Positions 1 to 11,501 of a stretch of DNA of 64,000 bases are shown here, piece by piece. The notes below the pieces were generated by a model. That model saw only the letters and a list, made by a program, of their open reading frames with translations, had not been told where the DNA came from and did not search any database. Made by a program: the position numbers and the translations under genes. The DNA lies in the NCBI GenBank assembly GCA_027946365.1, contig JAPEUQ010000010.1, forward strand, positions 1,054,001 to 1,118,000. The letters are read 5' to 3'. The number at the start of each line of letters is the position of its first letter. Positions within the stretch are counted from its first letter, which is position 1. The DNA is from Kalmusia sp. IMI 367209. Lineage: Eukaryota > Ascomycota > Dothideomycetes > Pleosporales > Didymosphaeriaceae.

Positions 1-736
1 TCGTTCTCGTCGCTTAGGCTCTGGCTGAGTTGCGTGAGAAATTCGGTCGTTTCCTGCTTCAGGCTGTATTCGGGATCATCCACATCTGGCCCGTCGTCGC
101 GCATGTTGCTCGTCATTCCGCCCGCGCCTGTAATTCCTGGGTTGATGGTGATGCTTGCGCCCACGAGTCCCGTCTTGTTCCCGCGCTGCTGGCTCGTCAA
201 ATGGCCCTTCAAGCGCTGTATTTGCACGTCGCGTTTCCGTATATCATTAGCACAGCTGGTGCGCACCTGCTGAACCGATGTCTTCAACCGCACCATTTCC
301 TCGCGCAAACTGCGTGCCGACAACTCGGCGGTCCGGAGGGCAGCGCGTGCGGAGCGCTCCTGCGACTGCGCTAGCGAGAGCTGGCGCGCCAGGTCTTCGT
401 TGCGCGTCTGAAGCTTCTCGATGGCGAGCGTTTGGCGGGTGGCTTCACTGCGGAGGTTTCGAAGGGTGCCGGCGACGGATTCGCGTTGCTCTTGATCACG
501 CTGGAAGCCAATGTGTCAGTAGCTATACGAGACATGATGGTATAATCGCTTACGTCTCGTTTCAATATCAAATCGTGCACCAGGTTGATTATCTGGGCCA
601 TGGTAACCTCCTTCCCGCCCTCTCCTCGCGAAGGGTGCGCGAATTGGATTTTCTTGCCATCGCGCAGGAGCCCGCGTGCGAGTAACAAATTGTTGATGTA
701 TTCGGAAGCCGTCTTCAGGTTGAAAGTCGCCTCCAT
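1..736 (-). CDS. ADIP-domain coiled-coil protein, 5' part, runs off the left edge
   Basis: Exon 1 is 736..554 (61 codons) and exon 2 runs from 500 past the left edge; the 53-base intron 501..553 has a GTAAGC donor and a TTCCAG acceptor in phase 0. The start at 736 gives MEATFNLKTASEYINNLLLA, the conserved beginning of fungal proteins with the afadin/alpha-actinin-binding (ADIP) domain. After the splice the chain reads LKRDRDQEQRES and becomes a long Glu/Arg/Gln-rich coiled coil, with a Gly-rich break about 110 residues after the splice, around a GAGG motif. Known animal members act at centrosomes and junctions; fungal ones are described as NIMA-interacting, so a role at spindle pole bodies is inference. 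The C-terminus is outside the window. Confidence 0.75.
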
Positions 737-1073
737 AGCGGCGCTACAGCGTTGTTGGGCAGGGGAGGGTTTGGTGTTCAAACAGCGTCTCGCGAAACAA
801 TCATCGTAAACAAGACACCAAAAGGGGACTAGCGCGACTGTCGTTCCACAACGGTCGGGATGAGCCTCACTCACCATCTTGGTTCTCGAGCAACTACTGA
901 ACCTTAATCATCAAGGGCATGACTAGCGAATTGTTTGTTTTGCAGTGACACCTAGGCGATAAACAGCACAACAGAGCTTAAAAATGACTTTTTTTTTTCA
1001 CATAGACGAACGTCGTCAACTATCTCCGCTCTTCAACTTGTTATCGAGTAAACCATCAATCCGCACAAGATCT

Positions 1074-1503
1074 TCACTTGAGCATTGCCTCCTTCACACT
1101 GACCCACTGGTTTTCAGGCATCCTCTCGAAAATTTCAAATTCCCTAGGCTTCAAATACAATGGCTCTGTCGCCTCCAGATATGGCTTATAATACTCTTTC
1201 TTGAGCTACACCTATTCCCATTTGTTAGCTCCATATCCTCAACTGCTCCAACCCCTTTGATTCCTACGATTATTGGGGACTTACATTAACAAGCCACTCC
1301 ATACTCGCATTCCAATCTTCAACGAATTTGAAAACTCCAGGCTTGTCAGGCATCTGAAAAACCTCGAAGAAGATACATTCGGGTTCTGCGGTGACGACAT
1401 CGTAGGCCGGCTTGAGCGCTTCGAGGAAGGCAGGGACTTTAGCGGGGTCGATGTGGAATGTGACATGCAGGGAGAGGCCAGGGCCTGTGTAGGGTGCTGA
1501 CAT
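1074..1503 (-). CDS. ABM-domain (antibiotic biosynthesis monooxygenase-like) small protein
   Basis: Two exons, 1503..1285 and 1205..1074, joined across a 79-base intron (GTAAGT donor, GTGTAG acceptor, phase 0), giving 116 residues. The start MSAPYTGPGL is followed by a ferredoxin-like fold typical of the dimeric ABM family: LHVTFHIDPAKVPAFLEALK, then CIFFEVFQMPDKPGVFKFVE and EDWNASMEWL; the C-terminal exon holds KKEYYKPYLEATEPLY. ABM proteins include cofactor-independent monooxygenases and also many small proteins of unknown activity, and nothing here fixes a substrate. No signal peptide is seen. It is divergent from the GH43 gene 1.1 kb away. The family call is fairly sure; the reaction is unknown. 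Confidence 0.75.
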
Positions 1504-2617
1504 GTTACCTAGGATCAAAATACGATGAAAATAAATTTGCTGGAGGTGCGGAATGGGTAGGTGTGTAGGTTGGAAAGCAATTATTGGGGAGGGGAAGTAT
1601 TCATATGTATACATGAAAGAGAGCACCAGACGTTTCTTCCGCCCTCATGCTCATTTTAGCCCAGATTCATGTCCTCTTTCGGGCTGGATGCCTTACGCCC
1701 CAAAGTTACCATAAATACACTGGACAAAGACAACTCAGTCAGCACTACTTCTTCACTTCAAGGAAAGGCTGGTCACAATTCAGACGAATGTTAAGTATGT
1801 CACTATGTAACCTAAAGAAATATTACAAGCACTTTACACGAACAGATTGTCTATCATTTAATGAACTCGGAGACAACCGCCTTTGCGTAAGCAGACAAGC
1901 TGAACATTAGTAAAATGGAGTTTAGCATACTCGTTTCGATGACGATCTCCGCGGACTTGACGGGGATTGGAGGTTCCGAAGATCTTAGAAGCCAGAATCG
2001 GACGAAGCGCTGTGCACATTGTTTCTGCCATTCATGGTGAAGAACCTCCTGACTGCAATGTTGAGTCAATCGGGAGGGAGTTGTGTAGAGGAGTGTTGTA
2101 ATGCTCGCCTGGGCGGTTTGGTGAAGAGCTAAAACAAACACAGGTTAGTGCAACAAGGCGATCAGAAATACAGACATCGGGGAGGACCAACTGCGGTACC
2201 ACACTGTTCATTGTTCTATTTTACACGACTTCTCATCTTCCTACACAAATCCGGGCGCTTCTGCTCTCCTGCTACACTGCTGCTTCCAGCCAGCTGGTGG
2301 TAACCATGCGTGAATCAGAAGATAATGCGAACATTAGAGAAAAGGCCCCAAACACCTAGACATCAGAGCCCTTGGCCTTTCATCACGCCCCTGAATTTCT
2401 CCGAAATACGCATCGCGAAATGGAAAGCGCGTAGAAAACCTGGAGAAACAGGATGATCATCGCTGAATCATAGATGCGGAGCCCCGCGCCGTTCCTGGAT
2501 TCGGGATAAATGCCACCGGGAAGCGCCTTGGCCTATAGCACCGTGCCTTGATATAAATTAAATGTCATTATTTTGTTTTTCGATTGAAGACGCAACTCAT
2601 CTGCAGGTACTGTCAAG
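1504..2617. other. Intergenic region between two divergent genes
   Basis: This stretch carries the promoters of the ABM gene (leftward) and the GH43 gene (rightward). Open frames in it, such as the minus-strand one at 1854..2141, have no recognisable family and no supporting splice partners. I see no RNA gene or repeat. Confidence 0.5.
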
Positions 2618-4495
2618 ATGTTGTTTTCGAAGCTGTCTTGCCAGATCTTGTTGGCTGCTGGGTTTGCGAGCGCGAAGTGGATTGTGCCCGGTGCAAGGTG
2701 GCGGGATACCGAGGGTAACCTTGTCAATGCACATGCTGGGTGCGTTACGGTAGACGAAGGGTCAGGAAAGTTCTTCTTGTTCGGCGAGTATAAGGTGCAG
2801 GGGCAGGTGGAAGGTGGAGGAGTGTCAGTGTATAGCTCCGATGATTTGGCGACTTGGGAACCGCATGGGATGGCATTGAGTAAGTCTCGGGCGAAACCCC
2901 GATCATGATCACATACTAAAATGTGGTTCAGAGCCGATTCAAGGCCATCCGTACCTTGACCCCAAGATGATCATTCAGAGACCAAAAGTGGTATACAGCG
3001 ACGCCACTGAGAAATACCATGTAAGCTTATATTCATTCGTATGAGACGATCTGCTCACAATTGCAGATGTTTTGGCATGCTGACAACTCCACTTACGGAC
3101 TACTCCTACAAGGTTTCGCCGAAGCCGACAACATCACCGGACCATACAATCTCGTGGATGCCACCGCTCCTCTCGGCAACTGGTCGCAAGACTTTGGCAT
3201 CTTCACCGACTACAAGGACGGCAGATCATACGCGCTGTACTCGAATGGCGACCGCAAGGAAGGTCGCGATGTGTATCTCACCAGCTACAACGACAACAAA
3301 ACGGCGCTCGACGAAGTTGTGCATCGCTTTGATAAATATGACCTCGAGGCCCCAACAATCATCCAAACAGAGAAAAGCTATTTTGCACTCATGAGCCACA
3401 AGACTGGATATAGACCCAACAGTAAGAGCTAGGCGCGTGTGCTTGTATGTTTTGAGCGCTTACTGACGTTTGCTTTCAGATGTTGTCGCTTTCCGTGCGG
3501 ACAAATTGAGCGGACCGTGGTCGCAACCGTTTATTGTCGCCCCCCTCAACACCAGTGAGTAATATCGAGGTACAGAGTGTCAGTCCTTCAAGTAGATGGC
3601 TACGACGAATGTTTGAATATTTCAAACAGAAAACGATAGCAGTCAGCTGAGATACCTACGTACCTATCCCCGTTTTGATTCAACGCTGACTTTGTCCGCA
3701 CCAAGGGACGTTCAATTCGCAATCGGGTTTCAACTTGAGAATCAAGGGCCGGAAGCAGACGACACATCTATATCTTGGTGATCAGGTATGACGGGATAGC
3801 GCAACGATATTCTTCCATGAAAGCCCACTGACACAGAATAGTGGGACTCGAACTCCCTTTGGGAAAGCCGTTACATCTGGCTCCCGGTCACGATTGACGA
3901 GAAGAAGAAGTCGCTCGAAGTAGTTTGGAACGACATATATGACCTGAACATGTAGAGAGTCCCAGCCCGTTTGACATGTTTAAACCCTCACTAACCTCCA
4001 TCTCCCAGCAAAACCGGTGAATGGAAGCCTATTCAAGGCACCACCTACGATGCCGCCTCCGCCACAACAGCTGGCTCAGCTTTCAAACAAGAAGCTACCT
4101 TCAGCTCCTCGGGCGTCATCCTGACGGGAATCTACGGCAACGACTCCACGGCAACATTCTCCAACGTCCAAGGAAGCGGTAAAGAACAGTGGGTCAGCTT
4201 CTACTACCAGAACACGGACGACATGGGCTTCGGCGACCAGCCTGGCGGAACACCCGATCGTATCGGCGGAACATGGCAGCTGCGCCGCATTGCGAGCGTG
4301 GTTGTGAATGGGGATGTGCAGAACGTGGAAACGCTGTATCAGAGGGATACACACAAGGGAATTGTGCTGAGTACACCCTTGAAATTGAAGTTGAAGAAGG
4401 GAAAGAATACCATCACTATCGGAGGGCTGTCCAACGGGTTTGATGTCAAGGGCGCGGACATCGAGAAGATAATTGTGTATCCACCGGAGTCGTAG
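2618..4495 (+). CDS. Secreted GH43 exo-beta-1,3-galactanase-like enzyme with CBM35-like domain
   Basis: Seven exons: 2618..2879, 2932..3020, 3067..3421, 3480..3554, 3706..3785, 3842..3951, 4009..4495, giving 485 residues. A signal peptide ends near residue 19 (AAGFASA). Residues about 25-310 form the five-bladed propeller of GH43 enzymes of the beta-1,3-galactan group. In that group an acid Glu works with a Gln instead of the usual base Asp; Glu211 in DLEAPTI and Gln287 in LYLGDQWDSNS fit those places by position. From about residue 325 (GEWKPIQGTTYDA) to the end is a CBM35-like beta-sandwich, the same architecture as known galactanases. The likely job is trimming galactan side chains of plant arabinogalactan proteins outside the cell. 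The 151-base intron 3555..3705 ends in an unusual AAG and is the weakest junction. Confidence 0.85.
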
Positions 4496-5686
4496 ATGGA
4501 CCATTATCCTTCAATGTTGATATAGTATATACTAAGACGTTCCTCAGTCTCGAGCTCGAAAAGTGAACATAACCAGAATGACTCTACTTCTTGACCAGAG
4601 AGATGAGTCCTCGATAGAAGCTCCAAGGTAATTCCTACACTCCTGATAACACGCCTCCTTAGTCCCACAACAAACCCCCGAATTGCATATAGGGTATATC
4701 TCGCCTTCTTCAAGTAATCAACGCGAATATAAAAATATCTATAATTATGATGGTCATATACATACGCGCTCTATTCGTTCAAGATCAGCACACGCACTAC
4801 GCCGCTCCCCTGCGTCCACAACCTTCCACAAACCCGTCTACCGGACCGGACCCCCCTCTAACTACGCCGCACGCACAAGACGGCCCTCCCGTGCCTTCCA
4901 AGCCCCTGTCCACAAATACACAAAGCCCCTACCCCATAATAGAAGCACTTATACCCCAGCGGTCAGACCTCCTTAGCGCGTAAACGAAAGCCTCCGTCGT
5001 CCCACCTCACCCCCCCGCTACGCACACACCTCCACCTACACACTCCACGACATGGCCTCACCCCATCGCCGCAGCGCGTAAATCCGAGATATTTCCTCAA
5101 AACACAAATTCGGTATGCCTCGCTTCCGGCCTAAGGCCGTACGAGCCTCACACCACACATCAGCATGCCTGTTTCACCATGGCGCCTGTTGGACAATCCC
5201 GGCTCGCCTGAGTCACCCGGAAGGCCCCCAGGCCGAGAAGTCGAATGAGGCGCGCTGGGGAACGACAACTTGACACTGACAGCTGGGGGCTTGGCCTCTT
5301 GGCAACGGTGCTGTGGGTCGGGCATTTGCGGCTCTGTAGGTGTGTCGCTGCGTATGCAATGAGTGCAGAGCGTAAATCTCCGTGTGCAAGATCAGATGGG
5401 TCAGGCGAGCTTTCGCAGAGGGGCGTGCGTTGATTTATTGAATTCGTGGATTGTGAATTGTAAATTGACAGTTGATGCTCGAAGCGCTAAACAACATACA
5501 TACGATGCGTAAATTGCTCGTGTAGTGTAAACAATAAAAAACATACAGAGACTGCTCCCCATAAATTCAAGGAGACAAGTGTAGGTATTTCCATACTTCC
5601 ATTTCCGACTTTATGATTGTGGGGACCGCCAGCCATCCAGTCCGGCTGGTTCCCCACATTTCTAACATACATACACCCCAGAGCAT
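4496..5686. other. Intergenic region between convergent genes
   Basis: Holds the 3' flanks of the GH43 gene and of noxA, which converge. The stretch 4780-5060 is rich in C and A and gives Pro/Thr-rich open frames on the plus strand that look like base-composition artefacts. No gene, RNA or clear repeat is seen. Confidence 0.5.
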
Positions 5687-7486
5687 CTAGAAATGCTCCT
5701 TCCAGAACTTGAAGTTGACCTCCTGGCATTTCGCCATCTTACATGCCTTCTTGATATCGCGTGCCGCCACATTCGGACCGCAGAAGTAGACACCGACATC
5801 CGTTCGCAGGGTGCTTTCCAGGCCGCCAATGTACGTTCTGTCGATGATGCCATCACGCATGCCACATAGCAAGCGCTGGAAGTCGGGACGACCGAAGTTG
5901 GTACGCGATTTAAGTTCCGTGAGGGGATCTTTGTCGGTGCCAACCGAGTTGAGAACAATGTTCTGCGCCGTGTTGGAATCGATCTTTTGGGTGAGGTAAG
6001 TGTGAATGCGCAGGAACTGTTCATTTTCGGAGCCGCCCATAGACTGTGCTTCGAGCGATGATAGGAGCGTCTGGAACCATTCGAAGGAAGATGTGTCTTT
6101 GCAAACCCAGATGAACTCAACACGGCGGAGACGCTTGGGCGGGTTAGGGCTGAGGCGCATGTGGTAGATCGACTTGAGGATCGAGGCCCAGGGGGTGACA
6201 CCAATACCAGTACCAATGAGTACGGCAATTTCGTTCTCGAAGACATCCTCAGCGGGAGCTCCGTAGGGTCCGTCAATGCGGAGAGCAGGCATCTTCTGGC
6301 CGTGCTGGAGGGCAATCTCGTACATTCCCATAGGGTCGAGCTCATCGTACAGCTTGGATTGCGATTGACCGGCACCTAGAGCATCGGCAAGAGCACGGGT
6401 AAAGTCACCGACCTGTCGGACGTGGACGGAAATGTACTGGTCTTGCGGGCAGGAGGTGATGGTAAAAGGATGCCACTGGTGGTAGCTGACTTCTGGGCAG
6501 TTCAGGAACAACCATTGTCCGGGCTTGTATTTCATGCTGGGCTTGGTGAATTGAATTTCAACGGCATCTGATGACTGTTAGAGGAGTGAGGTAACCTAGA
6601 TAAGGGATTGCTTACCGTATGGATGACGAACAACCTTGACGATCTGTGTCTGCCTCCTGCAGCGGACTTCTCGGTATAGGCGGTCAAGTAGGTAAAGGCC
6701 GCCTCCGACGAGTTCCCATCGCCAACCTTCATAACCGATGCAGTGGGTCCAGAAGTTGTCGTGGTCCAATGGTGACCATGAGGGAGCGGTATCACGGACG
6801 AAGCAGCTGGTAGCGTGCGTGTACATGCCGAGCAAGAACGGGATGAAGAGGTGATGGGTATACCAGAACGTCTCAAACGATTGCTGTCGGATCCTGTGAT
6901 GTGCGGTGGTGTAAATCAGCAGCATGCAAAGCAACATAATGTGCCCAGTGATGCCACCAGCCTCGGTGTAGTGGATTTGGAGAGCGATCTGCGGGCGCAC
7001 TTGTACTCGTTCGACGTTGAAGAAGCTAATAACATTAGACTTACATCGACCTTCAGTAATCACGTCAGACTTACTTGACATAATGCGCGGAAGTGTGGAT
7101 GACAGTAAACAGCAACATAGCGTAGGCGACTTGTCGATGAAACCACATTGACTCGTCAAGAGGTAACCATCTGATCTTGGGTCGAATCATTCGTAGCAGA
7201 TTCCTGCACATGGGCATAACGATCACCATCGTGTCTACCGACAACACCAGACCAGCACCTCGAGAAATCCAAACGGAAAACTGGAGGCCATTTAGAGGAG
7301 CAAGACGAATGTCTCCTTGCTGCTTCCACCTGCCAAGATGTTAGCCTTGCGCGGCGGACTGCTGAATGCGACAGTGACATACCATCCAATACCAAAAATC
7401 GCCCAGTGGAAACCCCAGAAAAAGAAGTTGAACGCCAGCTTTCGCGGCGTAAAGAAGCCTTGCCAGACTGAACCGCCGCCCGCCAT
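5687..7486 (-). CDS. noxA: NADPH oxidase catalytic subunit NoxA (Nox1)
   Basis: Four exons, 7486..7383, 7329..7075, 7025..6616, 6567..5687, separated by introns of 48-53 bases; 549 residues, the usual NoxA length. The N-terminus MAGGGSVWQGFFTPRKLAFN is diagnostic. Residues 1-230 hold the ferric-reductase-like membrane domain with haem-ligand His in FHRQVAY, HTSAHY and YTHHLFIPF. Then come the FAD domain (WHPFTITSCPQDQ; GPYGAP) and the NADPH domain (GTGIGVTPW; CGPNVAARDI), ending in the family-typical FKFWKEHF. The enzyme moves electrons from NADPH across the membrane to oxygen, making superoxide; in fungi it needs NoxR and Rac and governs hyphal fusion, sexual development and, in pathogens, penetration. 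No EF-hands or N-terminal extension are present, which separates it from NoxC and NoxB. Confidence 0.95.
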
Positions 7487-10400
7487 GATTATGCTTTGAA
7501 CTGTCGGTAATAATACGATCTTATATCCTGTACCAAGCGCAAAGCATCAATCGAAATCGCAGTAGGCCGGCCGTTCAACGGTGATTACCAGATATTAAAG
7601 AGCGTATGAGGGATAAAAAGCGAACGTCGACCGGTGAGGAGGGGGTCCCAGTCGACTTTCAACCCGGCCAGCCAGATACGAAGCGAAGTAAAGAGTGTCG
7701 GCGTCGAGCGACGGTGGAGAGAGCGGTGTATTGTAGGAGGGAGCGGAGGTAGAGATGACGAGCAAGGCTTCCGGGCACCCAGGGTTAAAGAGGGTAAGCT
7801 TTCGGGTCTCGCTAATGGCTATAGCGTAGATCAGGTGGATCTCGGGAGACTTGTGCGGTTTGGGTGAGCGGCACACTGTGATGAAACCGACAGGCGCGTT
7901 CGGAACGGGCGTGGCTCAAACCGAGGCCCTGGTAGTTTGCTGCATACAAGACGCAGTAAGGTAAATTACAATTTGCAGCCTCCAGGAAAGGGAGCGGGAT
8001 TCAGGCAGAGATGAAGCGGCGCCAAACCTTGAAAGGCTGGGCAGTTGCGATCGCCTCCCGGGCGGGTTGTTGGAGTGTGCGGCTATGCGACGTGCGGCTA
8101 ATGTATGAGGAACGTCTCAAACCTGAAGCGACAGGCACAGAACCATTTTTTCCTTGTAGGTGGACCACTGATCGGGAGATATAGAACCGTTCACCAGGAA
8201 TATGCACGGTTATGCGGCAAAGCGCGCGGGAATGCGAGTGGTGCTCTACGTAGTTGCGTTCGTGCGATGCGCGCTGCTCGACGACGGTAGATTTTAATCG
8301 ATGAGGTCTTTTTCGACACTTGATTCACGATTTCCCTTCCTGCCTGACCCGTCGCCACTGACTTTGACAGCTGCTGTCTGCTGGGGTGATTTGAATTCGT
8401 TGAGGTGATTGAGAGGGGGTTCCTGATACGCAGGGGTTCGCTGAGACAATCCACGTTCGAGCTCGGACACCGTGACGTGGGTGGATAGGAGTGGCGCGCG
8501 CAAAGCAAATGGAGGAGTACAGACAGCGACGGATTTCGAGATCAATTGTTAAGCAGATGGCAATGTATGCGGTTGCAATGGAAGCGGTGCTAGATTATGT
8601 GTAGACGCAGGCAGTCGACCCACCACGGTGCTGGCGAGAGACTGCGGTACCTTGCACGGATCCACATGCGAGGTGCAGGAACTGAGAGGCTGCTTAGAGG
8701 CATGCCGTGGACTCGCTCGAGGCGCCGAGGCGTGATGTCTCGCACAGATTCGATATTCTTGAGGCTTCTCGGCGCTGTGGTTGGCAGTACAGATTTGTGG
8801 AGGGGGCTGGACGCCGGACGTGGCGGCACGTTTGAGCCAATCTTTTTGGGCTTGTAGCCGCTGAGGAGCCTGCGCTAACACCCCCACAACGGGCGAGCCA
8901 GGCGGTGAGCGGTGCCCGTCCAGTGTAACCCCGGCCTATTTTGAGCTTCTGCCATCGACGACTGTTCTTGGACTGGCATCGTGGCCACGCGGCAGCCGAC
9001 GATGTATGTGCCGGGCGAAAAGAGGAAGCGTCTTGAGCGGGGGCTTGCCTTAGGGCTGTGATGGCGATAGCGATAGCGAGCTGCGAGCACCAGTTGGCAT
9101 CAAGAGCCACACCGTCTGCGGCTGGAGCGGGCAGAAGCTGTGCGACGAAGATCACGGAGGCTCGGATCCCACGCTACCAGAGCGTGCATGAGCTTAACGA
9201 GCGCTCAGATGAGAACGGGCCGAGGGTGTAAGCGCAGGATCGATGTGTGAGATGCACGCTTGCAGAAACAATCGCCGGTAGCGAGCGAGCGAGCGAGCAG
9301 CGAAGGGGGGCGATGAAGGCGTGCTGAAGCGGCTTGCTCTAGGAAGAGGAATGTGCAGGCAGTGTGTACGTGTGTGAATTGTTACAGCGAAGGCAACCCA
9401 GAGAAGTGCTCAATTGGGGGGGAATGGGGAACCATGCGTGGATGGTCGCTGCTTCCTCATCATCGTGGACTGCCCGATTGGGAAGGCACGATGCAAGTAT
9501 GATATCAGCACGCCTTCCAGAAAGCATCCCCTCGCAACTTGGTCTCCGACGTCTGCAGTCTGAAAACAACATCAGGCCATTGTTTGAGGCATCCACTTCT
9601 TACACGGCGCAGATAGCTGCATAGCCGTTCTCCCACACGTTCACTGACCCTGGCATCTCGAAGCTTGACAGCCGCTGCAGCAAACATTGTCATACGACAC
9701 TCGATCAGTATCAGCCCACATTGTTTTGACAGGTGCTGTCAAGCTTCCCATGGACCCGCTGTCGCGGACGTCAAGCACCAAGATTCATGCCTTGGACTCC
9801 AGCATCCGGGGACGGCTTCGCGGCCTGCAGCTTCTGATGTAAACTTTGTCGTACGACGTTGTTTGATGATCCTGCCATGATCTGCTTGCGGATGCGCGCA
9901 GGACGTGGACGGCAGAGGGGAGACAGCCGGCGCGTCTGCCGTCCGCTGGAAGGAGACATTTGTGTATCCTGAGGCGTTTCTTGATCCGGGACTGAGGCAT
10001 CCGGCGCGGGCCAATGGCAGCTTTGGGGAAGACCAGATGGACGTGTTCACTTGCAGCCGTCGAGCCGTCAAGCTACGTGCAGCAACAAGCCGGACGCTAG
10101 CTCCCATGCACCGTCTCTTCGTCGTTCATCAATTCCGATAGTGCTGGCAGGCCTGCAGCGTGCGTGGGCAGAAGGAAGTGCGCCGGGGGCCTCGACTGGC
10201 GGTCTTGGAAATGCCATGGCAAATTCACTCTGGCTACGGACGAACCAGCTCTCGCCGCCGAGCGTACCCAGCCATCTCACACCACGGGACTCTCGCAGCG
10301 GCCAGCCACGTGACGCCATGTTACTCGCACTCGCAGGGCCTGCTGCGCCAAGTGCGCGTCTCCTCCAGCTGAGTGGCTGCGCGCCCGTATGTGCCTACAG

Positions 10401-10959
10401 GGCCGGTGCTGGCCAGTGCTGGTGGCTGCAGGGTGCCGCCGACGCTCACACACCGCATGCATCAGCACCCCGGTCGTGGCCAATCGCGCCCTTGCGCAGC
10501 GGCTACAGAGGAGTGGATCCCAGTACAGCCTGCCCCGGCGCATAAGGTCCCTCTACATTTACGGCCGCGACATCCTCCCCATCCATCATCGTGACACGCC
10601 TGCCGTAGCATAACCGCACCCTTTCTGCCTCGAACACTGCCTGAGCCCTCTACTCCACCGTCGCAGGACAGCCTCAGCCCGCAAAGAGGACCTTCCGTGC
10701 CTGAGTCTCATCTGATCGCCGCTTGGACGACGCTATTCCTAAAACCAGCAATCTGCCTGTGACGAACGCCTCGACGCCTGGTATAACAAAACCCTGAACC
10801 CGCCCTGGGCTGCCAGTTGCTCTCTGGTCTGTAGCTACTGGTAGCTCGCTGCGCGATACAGTCGTTATACCTTACCTTCTCTTCTCTTCGTCCTCCTGCC
10901 GCCGGGTCGGTCTTGCAACTCGTCCTTTCTTTTAATACTATCTTTTAAAAGCCGGAACC
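7487..10959. other. 3.5 kb gene-free region between divergent noxA and a membrane-protein gene
   Basis: This is the largest gene-free stretch in the window. It is moderately G+C-rich and gives many overlapping open frames on both strands, none with a recognisable family or matching splice sites. A (GCGA) tetranucleotide run lies at 9281..9298. The last 300 bases before 10960 are C/T-rich, as is usual just upstream of a fungal start codon. It probably holds long 5' leaders and regulatory DNA of both flanking genes; a non-coding RNA cannot be excluded from sequence alone. Confidence 0.5.
9281..9298. repeat. (GCGA)n short tandem repeat
   Basis: About four and a half copies of the tetranucleotide GCGA in a row, inside the gene-free region upstream of noxA. 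It is a simple microsatellite with no apparent coding role. Confidence 0.7.
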
Positions 10960-11501
10960 ATGGGAAAGTTAATTAAGAATCATTGGGCGCGCCTCATCGT
11001 GCTGACGGCCGCTGCCTGTGGGTGTTCCTGAGGATTCGCTTTTCGCGTCGCCTTCGCTAATGCTTTTGGACAGATCAAATAGCAGCAGCAATCGAAGCCT
11101 TCTTCTGGCCGAAGATCTTCTGGGACTTCTTGACCAAGAATCTCGATGGCGCCGTCAAGCCTGTACCCGCGCTTCAAATCATCAACATCCTCATGGGCGT
11201 GCTCGGCCTGGCATGGGAGTGGCCCGTCGGCTTCCTTGCCGGCACTGGCCTCCATCGTTCAATCGAAGCCCGCCTGATCATCTACCCCATCAGCGCTCTC
11301 GTCGCGCTTCTGATATACCAGGGCACGAATGCCGGTCTTTACTACATCGTGGGCATGATTGCGTACTTTTGGGCCTACAGTGAAGGCGAAGTACGTCGCA
11401 CAGTGTTCCAATCATACGCACCAAATACTAACACTTCAAAGGTTGTCTGCCCCGAGCCATGGACCCTCCCCAAGCGCGGATCGACGCGCCGTGGTGTCTA
11501 G
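10960..11501 (+). CDS. Conserved fungal four-helix membrane protein of unknown function (DUF7727-like)
   Basis: Three exons, 10960..11017, 11074..11390, 11442..11501, giving 144 residues. The first intron uses a GTGGGT donor; the second contains a perfect TACTAAC branch site. The protein begins MGKLIKNHWARLIVLTAAAY and has about four hydrophobic segments, including LQIINILMGVLGLAWEWPVG and YYIVGMIAYFWAY, then a short basic tail KRGSTRRGV. I recognise this as a small membrane protein kept across Pezizomycotina and believe it is catalogued as DUF7727, but no function is known to me. It is divergent from noxA and may share the long upstream region. Confidence 0.8.

Noticed and set aside
1854..2141. 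95-codon minus-strand open frame
   Set aside because: No family, no conserved motif, and it lies in the divergent promoter region of two genes.
4683..4983. Pro/Thr-rich open frames on the plus strand
   Set aside because: They reflect a C/A-rich stretch after the galactanase gene; two overlapping frames are equally open.
8694..9155. 153-codon minus-strand open frame upstream of noxA
   Set aside because: Overlaps other equally long frames on both strands in G+C-rich DNA, with low-complexity Ala/Ser/Arg composition and no family resemblance.
10051..10545. 164-codon plus-strand open frame
   Set aside because: Ala/Ser/Pro-rich chance frame in G+C-rich DNA; competing frames occur on the other strand and no motif is seen.
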